This document shows, piece by piece, positions 32,961 through 40,489 of a DNA stretch of 64,000 nucleotides (position 1 is the first letter of the stretch; each line of letters starts with the position of its first letter). The position numbers were made by a program, and so were the translations under genes. Origin of the DNA: Ferdinandcohnia sp036965045 (lineage in GTDB: Bacteria > Bacillota > Bacilli > Bacillales > Bacillaceae_L). The notes under the pieces were generated by a model. The model searched no databases and was not told the DNA's origin. It saw nothing but the letters and a program-made list of their open reading frames with translations. The stretch lies in the NCBI RefSeq assembly GCF_036965045.1, contig NZ_JBALOV010000025.1, positions 62,001 to 126,000 of the forward strand, written 5' to 3'.

Positions 32961-34901
32961 CTAACTGATATTTAAATTCGCCATGCGTCTAGCAAGCTTT
33001 TTATAGGCTTCATTGTCTTTAGCGCCTTCAAGCTCTCCGCACTTTTCAAAGACTTCCTTCGCCTTGCTGTAGTTACGCTGGTCCTCCTGCTTGCCTTGCT
33101 CAATATCAAGCAATAGATTGCCAAGCTTGACATACGCGTTAAGGCTTTTCGGATACTCTTTCATGATGCCTTCAAATTGCTCAACCGCCTGAGATTGTTC
33201 GCCCATCTCCTGATAAATGACGCCGATATCAACCATAACTGCTTCCTTATTCGGTACATTCAAATCAAGAAGATTATTGTAGTGTTCAATCGCCTGCTCA
33301 AAATCGTCACGTGCGGCAACTTGATCCTCAGAATTAACCCCTCTGCTATAAAAGGCCTGGGCAAGCTTTTGCTCAAATTCAATCTCATATTTTAGCTGAA
33401 GATGTTCATCAGGAGCTAACTCAAGAACTCCCTGCGCCTTTTGCACAACGGTAATCGCCTTCGTGTTGGCATCAGCGATTTGTCCCTTATACGAAATATA
33501 AATATTGGCAAGCGAATTGTAGTTATCTACCTTTTTCGCATTGTTCGGGAGGTTGTCATTATACGACTCAAACTCCAGGAGATTCGTAGAGAACTCGTCA
33601 TAATCAATGTTCATCCCGCCCAATGTTGTCGCAAGCGTAATATAGTAAGTTGCATCCGGAATCTCTTTTTCATCTACCTGTTTAAAATATTTCAGTGCTA
33701 CAGGATAATCTCGTTTCCGGTCAAAATACGTCATCCCTAACTTAAAAAGAACCTCGCTGTTTTTATGAATGTTCCCGTATTCGTCATTCATATAGGACTC
33801 GATTTTTGACAAGCCAGTGTCGACTTCGTTTCGATTGATATAGACATCAAGCAGATTGTTATAGGCAGATGCGCGCCCCTTGTCAACCTTAATTGCTTTT
33901 TCCAAAAGCTTAATTGCTTCTGTATCATCGCCCTCGATTAACGCAATACTAGATTCATTGACAAGACCCATGTAATCCTGGAACTGCACATTTTTCATAC
34001 CTTGATACCCAAACACTGATGTTGTGGTAAAACCAAGACATAAGACGGCAGGTACTAAAAAGAGGTAGAGCCGCTTCATCATTTTTTTCCGGTAGCCCGC
34101 AGTGAGCTTGTTGATATTTTCGAGATCGTATAAAAGCTCGGCACATGTTTGGTAGCGATTTTCCGGTTCAGCCTGTGTGCATTTTAAAATGATATGCTCA
34201 AGCCCTTCAGGTAAGGTCGGGTCCCACTGACGAATCGGTCTTACCTCATACGGTGGATCTGCTAGACTTTTACCGGTGATCAGCTGATAGAGTGTTAACC
34301 CCAAGCTATAAATATCGGTTCGGGCGTCGGTGCGTTTGCCGGACAGCTGCTCGGGTGCAGCATAGGTTTTCGTACCGAGATTCGTCGTATCTGTTAGACT
34401 CTCATCCTTAAACTCACGCGCAATTCCGAAGTCAATCAGCTTGATTTTCCCTTCCGGTGTGAGCATGATGTTATCCGGTTTCATGTCACGGTAAATAATC
34501 GGATGGGGCTTTCTTGTGTGCAAATAATAGAGTACCTCGGCTAGCTGCTTTGCCCAGTTGATCACGAGCTTTGCGGAAATAATTTTTTCCCGTTTCAGCT
34601 TCTGCTTGAGTGATTCTCCCTCCACATAATCCATCACGACATAAATGTCGCCCTCTGATTCGATGATGTCGTAAATCTTTGGAAGGGAGCCATGGTCGAG
34701 TTTCTTGAGCATATTCGCCTCGACAACTAAGCTGTTAATGAGAAGCTCATTGTTGCTGTTATCGCGTTTGCGGATATCCTTAACGACGAGGGACTTGTTG
34801 AGCCGGTTGTCCATCGCCAAATAGACAATACTCATCCCACCGCGCCCAATTTCCTTCAATATTTCGTATCTATCATCTATAAAACTTCCAATTTTAATCA
34901 A
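32961..34901 (-). CDS. Membrane Ser/Thr protein kinase with extracytoplasmic TPR repeats
   Basis: A 646-residue Hanks-type kinase. The TTG at 34901 has TTGGAGG upstream, and the frame's earlier codons are rejected. The kinase domain spans residues 11-265: glycine loop GRGGMSIVY (19-27), Lys41 in VVKD, YRDMKPDN (Asp139, Lys141, Asn144) in place of HRD, DFG at 157-159, an activation loop with several Thr (TDTTNLGTKT) and YAAPE. A membrane helix follows (278-298), then about 340 residues of TPR-like repeats instead of the PASTA domains of PrkC. The catalytic residues are complete, so it should be active. Genes for a PP2C phosphatase and FHA proteins adjoin it. Confidence 0.92.
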   Translation of the reverse strand: MIKIGSFIDDRYEILKEIGRGGMSIVYLAMDNRLNKSLVVKDIRKRDNSNNELLINSLVVEANMLKKLDHGSLPKIYDIIESEGDIYVVMDYVEGESLKQKLKREKIISAKLVINWAKQLAEVLYYLHTRKPHPIIYRDMKPDNIMLTPEGKIKLIDFGIAREFKDESLTDTTNLGTKTYAAPEQLSGKRTDARTDIYSLGLTLYQLITGKSLADPPYEVRPIRQWDPTLPEGLEHIILKCTQAEPENRYQTCAELLYDLENINKLTAGYRKKMMKRLYLFLVPAVLCLGFTTTSVFGYQGMKNVQFQDYMGLVNESSIALIEGDDTEAIKLLEKAIKVDKGRASAYNNLLDVYINRNEVDTGLSKIESYMNDEYGNIHKNSEVLFKLGMTYFDRKRDYPVALKYFKQVDEKEIPDATYYITLATTLGGMNIDYDEFSTNLLEFESYNDNLPNNAKKVDNYNSLANIYISYKGQIADANTKAITVVQKAQGVLELAPDEHLQLKYEIEFEQKLAQAFYSRGVNSEDQVAARDDFEQAIEHYNNLLDLNVPNKEAVMVDIGVIYQEMGEQSQAVEQFEGIMKEYPKSLNAYVKLGNLLLDIEQGKQEDQRNYSKAKEVFEKCGELEGAKDNEAYKKLARRMANLNIS

Positions 34902-35010
34902 CGTAATTCCTCCAAAATTGAAAAGCGCGAGCGCCTTGGATAGGCCGCTTGTGCTAGACACCGAATACTATATTCGAAGTCAAATCTTCTTGGCCTCAAA
35001 ATCTGGCCAT
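34902..35010. repeat. Short repeat-like sequence between kinase and phosphatase genes
   Basis: A GCGCGAGCGCC palindrome, GGCCGCTTGTGCTAGAC and a GAATACTATATTC palindrome lie here. These resemble fragments of the dispersed element at 35808-35915. No gene is seen. Confidence 0.4.
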
Positions 35011-35778
35011 TCACACGACATGCGCAAGAACGATGGAGATGTTATCGACCTCTTTTCGTTCCTTTACGGCATCGATTAGTTTAATCGCTTTGTATTTTAA
35101 TTGCTTTTCGTTTAAAAATGGATTCGGTCGGAGTTCCTCGAGCAGCTCTGCATCCGTGATTTTATGGTAAAAACCATCGGTACACAGCAAGAACACCGTT
35201 CCGGGTGCGGTCTCACCTGTTAGGATGACGACATCGAGCTCCTTTGTTGCCCCAACACATTGTAAAAGCACATTGCGACGCGGGTCCTTCAAGGCTTGCT
35301 CAGGTGTTATGTTCCCGCGCTCCACTTCCCGTGCTACCAAGGTTTGGTCCTTTGTCAGCCTTGTCACCTCATCTTGAATTTGATAGGCGCGGCTGTCACC
35401 AATATGTACGATATAGTAACGCGAATGAATAATGAGGAGCGCAGTCACCGTTGTTCCGACCTGGGTGTTCGTTTCTTCCCCATACTCTAATATTTTTTCG
35501 TTTTGCTCCGTGATGCAGGTTTCGAGTGCCTCGCGGATGTCCTCATCTTGTTGGCTTGAATGCAGCAAGTTTGGCAGCTCTTGCTCAAACCAATCTGAGA
35601 GACCGCGAACGACCGTGGCACTTGCCAGTTCCCCGTGGTCAAGCCCCCCCATTCCGTCGCAAACAACGAACATCCCAACATATCCGTTTGGCGTTTTCGC
35701 CGTCTTGACGAGCATGGCATCTTGGTTTGTTTTTTTCTTAATTCCAACATCTGTATGGTACGCATGTATGAACGCCAC
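35011..35778 (-). CDS. PP2C-family Ser/Thr phosphatase
   Basis: A 255-residue metal-dependent phosphatase. It shows TNQDAMLV (first metal Asp), VVCDGMGGLDHGELAS, VGTTVTALLI, HIGDSRAYQ, a LLCTDGFYHKITD segment and the final DNISIVLAHV, which are the PPM motifs in the right order. It should reverse phosphorylation by the kinase encoded next to it, as PrpC does for PrkC. The GTG at 35778 is preceded by GAGG at a better distance than the GTG at 35787. It stands between the FHA-protein gene and the kinase gene in the same direction. Confidence 0.92.
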   Translation of the reverse strand: MAFIHAYHTDVGIKKKTNQDAMLVKTAKTPNGYVGMFVVCDGMGGLDHGELASATVVRGLSDWFEQELPNLLHSSQQDEDIREALETCITEQNEKILEYGEETNTQVGTTVTALLIIHSRYYIVHIGDSRAYQIQDEVTRLTKDQTLVAREVERGNITPEQALKDPRRNVLLQCVGATKELDVVILTGETAPGTVFLLCTDGFYHKITDAELLEELRPNPFLNEKQLKYKAIKLIDAVKERKEVDNISIVLAHVV

Positions 35779-35807
35779 TTTTTTCACCTCAATTAGAAAT
35801 GCGTCAG

Positions 35808-35915
35808 GCGCTGGGCTTTAGGCGACAAGCACAAGACAAGCGCTGACAGAAGGCGTTTTTTGTCTTCCGAAGCGATTGGGTTGTGACCTCGAGCCGATGG
35901 CGCCTAAAGCTAGAC
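35808..35915. repeat. Dispersed hairpin repeat upstream of the phosphatase gene
   Basis: GCTTTAGGCG (35815-35824) pairs perfectly with CGCCTAAAGC (35901-35910). The loop carries CGACAAGCACAAGAC and TTGTGACCTCGAGC, words shared with the repeat at 46401-46473. This is a common style of Bacillaceae intergenic element; it is non-coding. Confidence 0.7.
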
Positions 35916-35954
35916 ATTAATAACTTAGAAAACAGTATTTATTACTTTTGAAAC

Positions 35955-37211
35955 TTAAAACAGCCTAAATTCAAATTCTTCGTTTGCCAGCTTGATTTTG
36001 TCCTCGTGCTTGATTTTGACCTTGTTTTTCGGTACAAGCTTAACGCCATTTACATAGCTCCCGTTTCGCGATTCCTGATCGACGATAAAATATTCCCCGT
36101 TCTCGGTAATCAGCTCTGCGTGCACACGCCCAACAACCTTATTTTTTGACGTGTAGTCCGTTTGCTGTGGGTCACGGCCGATTTTAAACACTTTCTTTGA
36201 GACCATGATTTTTTCCTGAGTAGCTGTAACAAGGAATGGAAGCTGCTGGTGAAAGCTTGTTCCCACACCTAGTGCGGTTGTTCCTTCTTCCTCTTCCGGT
36301 TCCTTAATGGCAGTGAGGACAGTTGTGCCTTCTTCCTCTTCAGGATCGTCTGTGTCGAACGAAATCGGACTGCCAACATTCGGCTTAATATTGATAGAGG
36401 TTCCTCCGGCTAACAGGGAATTTCCTTCGCCGAGCTCGGTGCGAGTGATTCGCTTGTACTGGACCTCTTCCTCAATCTCAAGCTTTTGACTTGTCTTTTT
36501 ATCAGACCTTTTACTACTGTATTCTGATGTGATCGCCCCATTTTCCTCAGACACCTTGATTTCACTACCAGGGCTATAGTAATTCGGTGTCCTTGGTTCC
36601 TCATCCTGGATTGGCAGCTTCTTAAAACTCTCAGGTGAAGCCGGCTTGTTCAAGAGCAGCTCGTGCAGCTTTTTTTGAAGCGCATAAAGATTGATTTCCT
36701 CTGCTGTCGCGAAGTAATTATGCAATCTCACAAAATAAGTGAGGTCATCATTTTCATCATAGGAATGGGAGTGTAAGAAGCTGGTGAAGAATTCCCGGAT
36801 TGATACCTTTTCAAAAATATTATTTTTAATTGGCATGTACAGTAGGATTAATCTGTTTGAAAAATTATCAATAAAGATGTAGTTCTCATCAAAAACAAAG
36901 TTGTTCACATTCAACCCAAGTCGCTCGGTCTCAATCAATGTTTCGACGATGTTGGTGAAAAATGAGTGGATCTGCTCTTTGTTGAGTACGTTCGTTGTCT
37001 GTTGGGCCAGGGTCTGTTCAGATACCAAGTCATAGCGGAAGTACCCCTCATCCTCCTTGTTGATCACAACACATGGCAAAAGCCCTGGTACCTTGTTGTT
37101 TTTAAGCTTATCGGCTTCGGTAAAATCAACACGAATTTCAGACGGCACCTTATAAAAGATGAATTTCGAAACACCATAGTTCTCAATATGTAAATCAACA
37201 TGTTTGATCAT
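35955..37211 (-). CDS. DUF6382-like/FHA domain protein of the T7SS cluster
   Basis: A 418-residue soluble protein. Residues 1-190 resemble the DUF6382 region, whose arrangement (LLPCVVINKEDEGYFRYDL, LNVNNFVFDENYIFIDN) looks like the pseudokinase fold of EssB/YukC, though this is only a reading. An acidic linker has GTTVL and GTTAL after EEEE runs, possible phospho-Thr sites. Residues from about 330 to the end form an FHA domain with FKIGRDP, GRVHAEL and SRNGSYVNG, which keep most phosphopeptide contacts. The ATG at 37211 is preferred, with GGGAG upstream. It lies between the WXG100 genes and the phosphatase gene. Confidence 0.82.
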   Translation of the reverse strand: MIKHVDLHIENYGVSKFIFYKVPSEIRVDFTEADKLKNNKVPGLLPCVVINKEDEGYFRYDLVSEQTLAQQTTNVLNKEQIHSFFTNIVETLIETERLGLNVNNFVFDENYIFIDNFSNRLILLYMPIKNNIFEKVSIREFFTSFLHSHSYDENDDLTYFVRLHNYFATAEEINLYALQKKLHELLLNKPASPESFKKLPIQDEEPRTPNYYSPGSEIKVSEENGAITSEYSSKRSDKKTSQKLEIEEEVQYKRITRTELGEGNSLLAGGTSINIKPNVGSPISFDTDDPEEEEGTTVLTAIKEPEEEEGTTALGVGTSFHQQLPFLVTATQEKIMVSKKVFKIGRDPQQTDYTSKNKVVGRVHAELITENGEYFIVDQESRNGSYVNGVKLVPKNKVKIKHEDKIKLANEEFEFRLF

Positions 37212-37272
37212 TTTTCTTGCACTCCCATTGTTTATCAAATGCGCCTTGGCGTATTTGCGCCCAGATTTTTAG

Positions 37273-37336
37273 GCCCACACGATGTGGGTCACAAAGACGT
37301 TGCCACAGGATGTGGCGTTCTTAGTCTTTGATCTTA
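37273..37336. repeat. Dispersed palindromic repeat, copy B
   Basis: A near-identical copy of the repeat at 26953-27018, beginning GCCCACACGATGTGGG and ending CTTAGTCTTTGATCTTA. It lies between the second WXG100 gene and the FHA gene. Confidence 0.75.
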
Positions 37337-37382
37337 CGCGCGAAAAGTTTCCTTTGAAAATCGCATGTCTCCGCCGGAGGCT

Positions 37383-37465
37383 ATAACTTTATTCAGTCAG
37401 GGATAAGCCCAACTGAATTATTTTGTCTTCACGTTCCCAGTAAAAACTTCCCTGAATAAAGTTAT
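37383..37465. repeat. Inverted repeat between WXG100 and FHA genes
   Basis: ATAACTTTATTCAG (37383-37396) is matched by the inverted copy within CCCTGAATAAAGTTAT (37450-37465), about 83 bases end to end. It may be a small MITE or a stem that tempers readthrough from the highly expressed WXG100 genes into the downstream genes. Confidence 0.65.
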
Positions 37466-37507
37466 GAGGTGAGGACAATCGGCGAGGCCCATTGCCCTCC
37501 TCATGAA

Positions 37508-37810
37508 TTATTTAAATGCGCTAGCGTTGTTGTTAATTGCTGTTTCAGCTGCGTTGTAGTTTGTAACTGTGTTGTCTAGGAATTTCGCGTAGCTATCAAT
37601 AACTTGGCGATACTCCTCAAAACGTGGAGCCAATGCATTGAAGTTTCCGCGAATGGTATTAGAAGCGTCCGAGTTCCATGTAGCGGCTAAGCCGTTCATT
37701 TCCTTCTTGATGTCTTCTAATGCAGTCGCAAGCTGTTGGTTTAGGTTACGAATTTGCCCAGCGGTTTTACTTACCTCGCCAAGGGAAATCTTGATTCCAT
37801 CAACTGACAT
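37508..37810 (-). CDS. WXG100-family protein (EsxA-like), copy 2
   Basis: A 100-residue helical hairpin protein. The turn carries TWNSDAS, a W-x-S variant of the WXG motif, around residue 44. The C-terminus has YNAAE, which fits the Y-x-x-x-D/E export signal of T7SS substrates. Proteins of this family are secreted as dimers by the EssC machine. The gene lies 40 bases after another WXG100 gene, and the ATG has GGAGG-type spacing upstream. The two proteins may form a heterodimer like EsxA/EsxB. Confidence 0.92.
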   Translation of the reverse strand: MSVDGIKISLGEVSKTAGQIRNLNQQLATALEDIKKEMNGLAATWNSDASNTIRGNFNALAPRFEEYRQVIDSYAKFLDNTVTNYNAAETAINNNASAFK

Positions 37811-37850
37811 AGTGCCACCTCCTTTTTTGATAGTTTAATAGGTAACGAGA

Positions 37851-38153
37851 TTAGTTAGTTAAGCGACGTGCTTGGTTTACTACCTCATTTTGAGTTTCAC
37901 GGTATGTTTTTGCGCTTACTTTTAAGAATTCGGAGTATTGTCTCATCAAGTTCGTCATTTTTTGGAAGTCATCCATGAAGCCCTTGATTTGAGAAACATA
38001 TGCTTGGTTATCAGTACCTTGCCATGCTGCACCCATGCCTTCGACCTCTGTGTAAAGAGCCTTGTACAGTCTCTCATAGTCAGCAGATTGTTGGTCAATT
38101 TTAGTTGCGGCAGTGTCTAATTTCGCTGGATCAACTGTGATTGAACGTGCCAT
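37851..38153 (-). CDS. WXG100-family protein (EsxA-like), copy 1
   Basis: A 100-residue helical protein with a canonical WQG in the turn (AAWQGTDNQAY, around residue 43). The C-terminal helix has TYRETQNEV without an exact Y-x-x-x-D/E, so export might depend on its neighbour. AAGGAGGTGA stands before the ATG at 38153. It is the first of the group of genes lying below the repeat array at 38.2-38.8 kb. Confidence 0.93.
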   Translation of the reverse strand: MARSITVDPAKLDTAATKIDQQSADYERLYKALYTEVEGMGAAWQGTDNQAYVSQIKGFMDDFQKMTNLMRQYSEFLKVSAKTYRETQNEVVNQARRLTN

Positions 38154-38237
38154 TGTTTTTTCACCTCCTTTAAGTGGGATATGTATGAGTTAACTCGGGT
38201 TGAGCCGAGAGAACTTTGGATTCGTGTTGGTGCACGG

Positions 38238-38640
38238 GTTTGGACCGTGCTTGGGCTTGCGGTCTACCAGGTTTGTGTTTCTCGCTTTGTGGTATACCAC
38301 TGAGTATAGTATTGATGCATCGTGCATACGTTTCGGGCTTGGTGGTGTACCGATTATGGTGTTTGCGGTATATCGAGATTGTGTTTCTGGTCATCTGATA
38401 TACCGATTATTGAGTTTACGATATACCGAGATTATCTTTCTGGCTCTCTGATATACCGATTATCGGGTNNNNNNNNNNNNNNNNNNNNNNNNNNNNNNNN
38501 NNNNNNNNNNNNNNNNNNNNNNNNNNNNNNNNNNNNNNNNNNNNNNNNNNNNNNNNNNNNNNNNNNNNNNNNNNNNNNNNNNNNNNNNNNNNNNNNNNGA
38601 CTGTCTTTCTGGCTCTCGGATATACTGATAACCTGCTTTC
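38238..38640. repeat. Array of about 53-bp tandem repeats, interrupted by an assembly gap
   Basis: Units start at 38291, 38344, 38397 and 38450, exactly 53 bases apart, with a degenerate unit before at 38238 and a further unit end beyond the gap at 38619. The typical unit begins GATATACCGATTAT, contains TTACGATATACCGAG and ends TTTCTGGCTCTCT. The same family, in the same orientation and with the same period, occurs at 51476-51793. The period equals about five turns of B-DNA. Open frames across it are accidental, because 53 is not a multiple of three. Confidence 0.85.
38469..38598. other. Assembly gap (130 Ns)
   Basis: A run of N lies inside the 53-bp repeat array. The true number of repeat units is therefore unknown and the gap length is probably nominal. 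Confidence 0.97.
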
Positions 38641-38665
38641 GTTCCGCTTTTTACTCAAAATCTAT

Positions 38666-38850
38666 CAAATCGGGTACGATTAACGTCGTTGCGTACCCTT
38701 TTTCAATCTAATCTCAACCAATTGGGAACGAATAGACATTTTTCGTTACCCTTTTCACCTAAACTGCATGCAATCGGGTACGAAAACCTCAGATTCGTTC
38801 CCATTCTCCAATAAGGTTAGCCAAAACCGGTACGATTATTCTAGTTTGCT
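38666..38850. repeat. Second, 52-bp-period hairpin repeat
   Basis: Units begin at 38668, 38720, 38772 and about 38825 with AATCGGGTACG, AATTGGGAACG, AATCGGGTACG and AAACCGGTACG. In the first three units the GGGTACG-like word is followed 16-20 bases later by its inverted partner (CGTACCC, CGTTACCC, TCGTTCCC), giving one hairpin per unit. The pairing partners change together in units 1 to 3 to a degree. No gene lies in 38154-38869. Confidence 0.7.
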
Positions 38851-38869
38851 AGCTTACAAGCTTAAGAGC

Positions 38870-39061
38870 TTAAATTCGTCTCAGGTTATAGCCAACCCTT
38901 CGGTATTTATCTGCTGCACTCTGTAGGCTGGATGCACTTTTGGTAGAGCCAATCCCCTTGAACTCCCGATTGAGGCCATTAGAGATTTCATCAAGTTCCC
39001 GCGAGATGGCGTTGATTTCAGCTATAATGCTATTAATCTTCCGTTGGACATGAGGTTTCAT
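38870..39061 (-). CDS. Small helical protein next to the lipase effector (candidate targeting partner)
   Basis: A 63-residue protein that reads as a helical hairpin (KINSIIAEINAISREL and SSLQSAADKYRRVGYNL), with a central Gly-rich turn (FKGIGSTKS). ATAGGAGG precedes the ATG at 39061. It follows the lipase effector gene by 24 bases. Small helical partners encoded beside T7SS effectors (LXG-associated proteins, and TlaA1/TlaA2 of Staphylococcus aureus) help target them; the assignment here is by position and shape only. Confidence 0.7.
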   Translation of the reverse strand: MKPHVQRKINSIIAEINAISRELDEISNGLNREFKGIGSTKSASSLQSAADKYRRVGYNLRRI

Positions 39062-39085
39062 TGGGGTACCTCCTATAATTTTTTC

Positions 39086-40483
39086 CTATCGAATAATCCT
39101 TGCCTTTCCGACTAACTTCGTTTCGTTTGACTCAAGCAATCGGGCTGCAGTATTTAGGTAATTAATGTTTTGATTGATCCTGTGTGTGAATGACGTTAAA
39201 ATGTCGGCACTCAACACATGCCGCATATCTAAAAAGTCAACCTCCCAATAGAGGGAATCAATTTTGTCATTTAGTGCACCCACACGACGTTTAATGCTTT
39301 CAAGCCTTTGAGCATAATAGTAAAGCCGATCGACATTCACTTTTAAATAAGGCTCAACCGGAAAGTAACCACCGAGTTTAGCCACTACTTTTACAAAAAA
39401 CATCGCAGCTTTTGTGGCTACGTTCGTGATAAATTGGTTAATTTCTGCCTTGACCTGTTGGGATAATTCTTTTACCTTCGCAATGAATTTTGTTGCTTCT
39501 TCTTTAACCCAGTTAACAGCTTTTTCAAGTCCTCGTTTTGCTGCATCCAGGATATATAAAGTAGCATCGCGAATCGCTGCTGCCGCTCTATACGCCAACA
39601 CTTTAGGATGAAGTGAAGCTGCTAGTACGATGGCTCCGGCAATTGGATTTGCTATATCCCGTACTAGAGATGCACCATCAGATGCATTTTGGAAGTCTCC
39701 CTGCGGAGTAAAGTCCACGCTGTCTAAACCATGTGCATACTGTGGATCACTATCCTCAGAATTAACGGCAACCGTTTTATCCACATATGGAGCATATCCA
39801 AGCGAGGAAACTACATCCCCTTCATGTACAATGAAGGTGTTTCGATCCTTTAAAGCATCTTTTTGCGCCTGTGTAAGCGTCCAATAATATAAAGGTGCTC
39901 CATTCACAACATACGAGGTCAATTTTTCATCTTCTAGATTATTTACGAGTACATATTCGGCCAGATTTCCTCCTTTGGAATGTCCGAATACATACTGTTC
40001 TCCATCTAACTTTTTAATGTATCTTTCATAAAAGGCATCTGCCTCTCTTTGCTGCTGAATGGTAATTCCGATACCTGCCTCCACATTGGACACCCAGTCG
40101 GTTGCTAAATCACCTATTCCAGCCATTTCACTTCCTCGAAAAACAGCAGTGCCGTTTCCTTCCTTGTCGGCAAAGGCATAGCCTACGAATCCTGAATAAG
40201 AGTCTCCACCTGTGTTGGTTTCCTTATTAGGGTTGTTATTTTGATAGCCCACTAACGTGATTTCCTTTAATGGAGTATTTGAGTTAGTTGAAATGTACTT
40301 ATCAATTGCATCATAGGTAGCCTTGGGTCCTGGTGGTAGGCTGTCATAGTCGATATATCCCAAAATATCTTGAATGGAATGCGGGCTATCAGCGGAAATT
40401 TCCCCAATATAGTTCGGGACATCTAAATAGGACAGCTGTAATAGAATATATTTTTCTTGTTCAGATAAATTTGAGAGAGACAC
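39086..40483 (-). CDS. Lipase-type T7SS effector with C-terminal helical domain (reverse-LXG layout)
   Basis: A 465-residue protein without a signal peptide. Residues 1-280 are an alpha/beta-hydrolase of the DUF2974 type: GHSKGG (Ser169), VHEGDVVSSLG (candidate Asp) and QYAHGLDSV (candidate His) make a plausible triad. The C-terminal 180 residues are helical and amphipathic (VKVNVDRLYYYAQRLESIKRR and the following stretch) and resemble the WXG/LXG targeting region, here placed after the enzyme domain, as in S. aureus TslA. The GTG at 40483 has GAGGAGTG overlapping the stop of the upstream lipoprotein gene. A membrane-lipid target is inferred. Confidence 0.82.
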   Translation of the reverse strand: MSLSNLSEQEKYILLQLSYLDVPNYIGEISADSPHSIQDILGYIDYDSLPPGPKATYDAIDKYISTNSNTPLKEITLVGYQNNNPNKETNTGGDSYSGFVGYAFADKEGNGTAVFRGSEMAGIGDLATDWVSNVEAGIGITIQQQREADAFYERYIKKLDGEQYVFGHSKGGNLAEYVLVNNLEDEKLTSYVVNGAPLYYWTLTQAQKDALKDRNTFIVHEGDVVSSLGYAPYVDKTVAVNSEDSDPQYAHGLDSVDFTPQGDFQNASDGASLVRDIANPIAGAIVLAASLHPKVLAYRAAAAIRDATLYILDAAKRGLEKAVNWVKEEATKFIAKVKELSQQVKAEINQFITNVATKAAMFFVKVVAKLGGYFPVEPYLKVNVDRLYYYAQRLESIKRRVGALNDKIDSLYWEVDFLDMRHVLSADILTSFTHRINQNINYLNTAARLLESNETKLVGKARIIR

Positions 40484-40489
40484 TAAATA

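Noticed and set aside
38200..38711. Plus- and minus-strand frames of 60-129 codons across the repeat array
   Set aside because: They pass through tandem repeats of 53 bases, which shift frame each unit, and one spans the N run.
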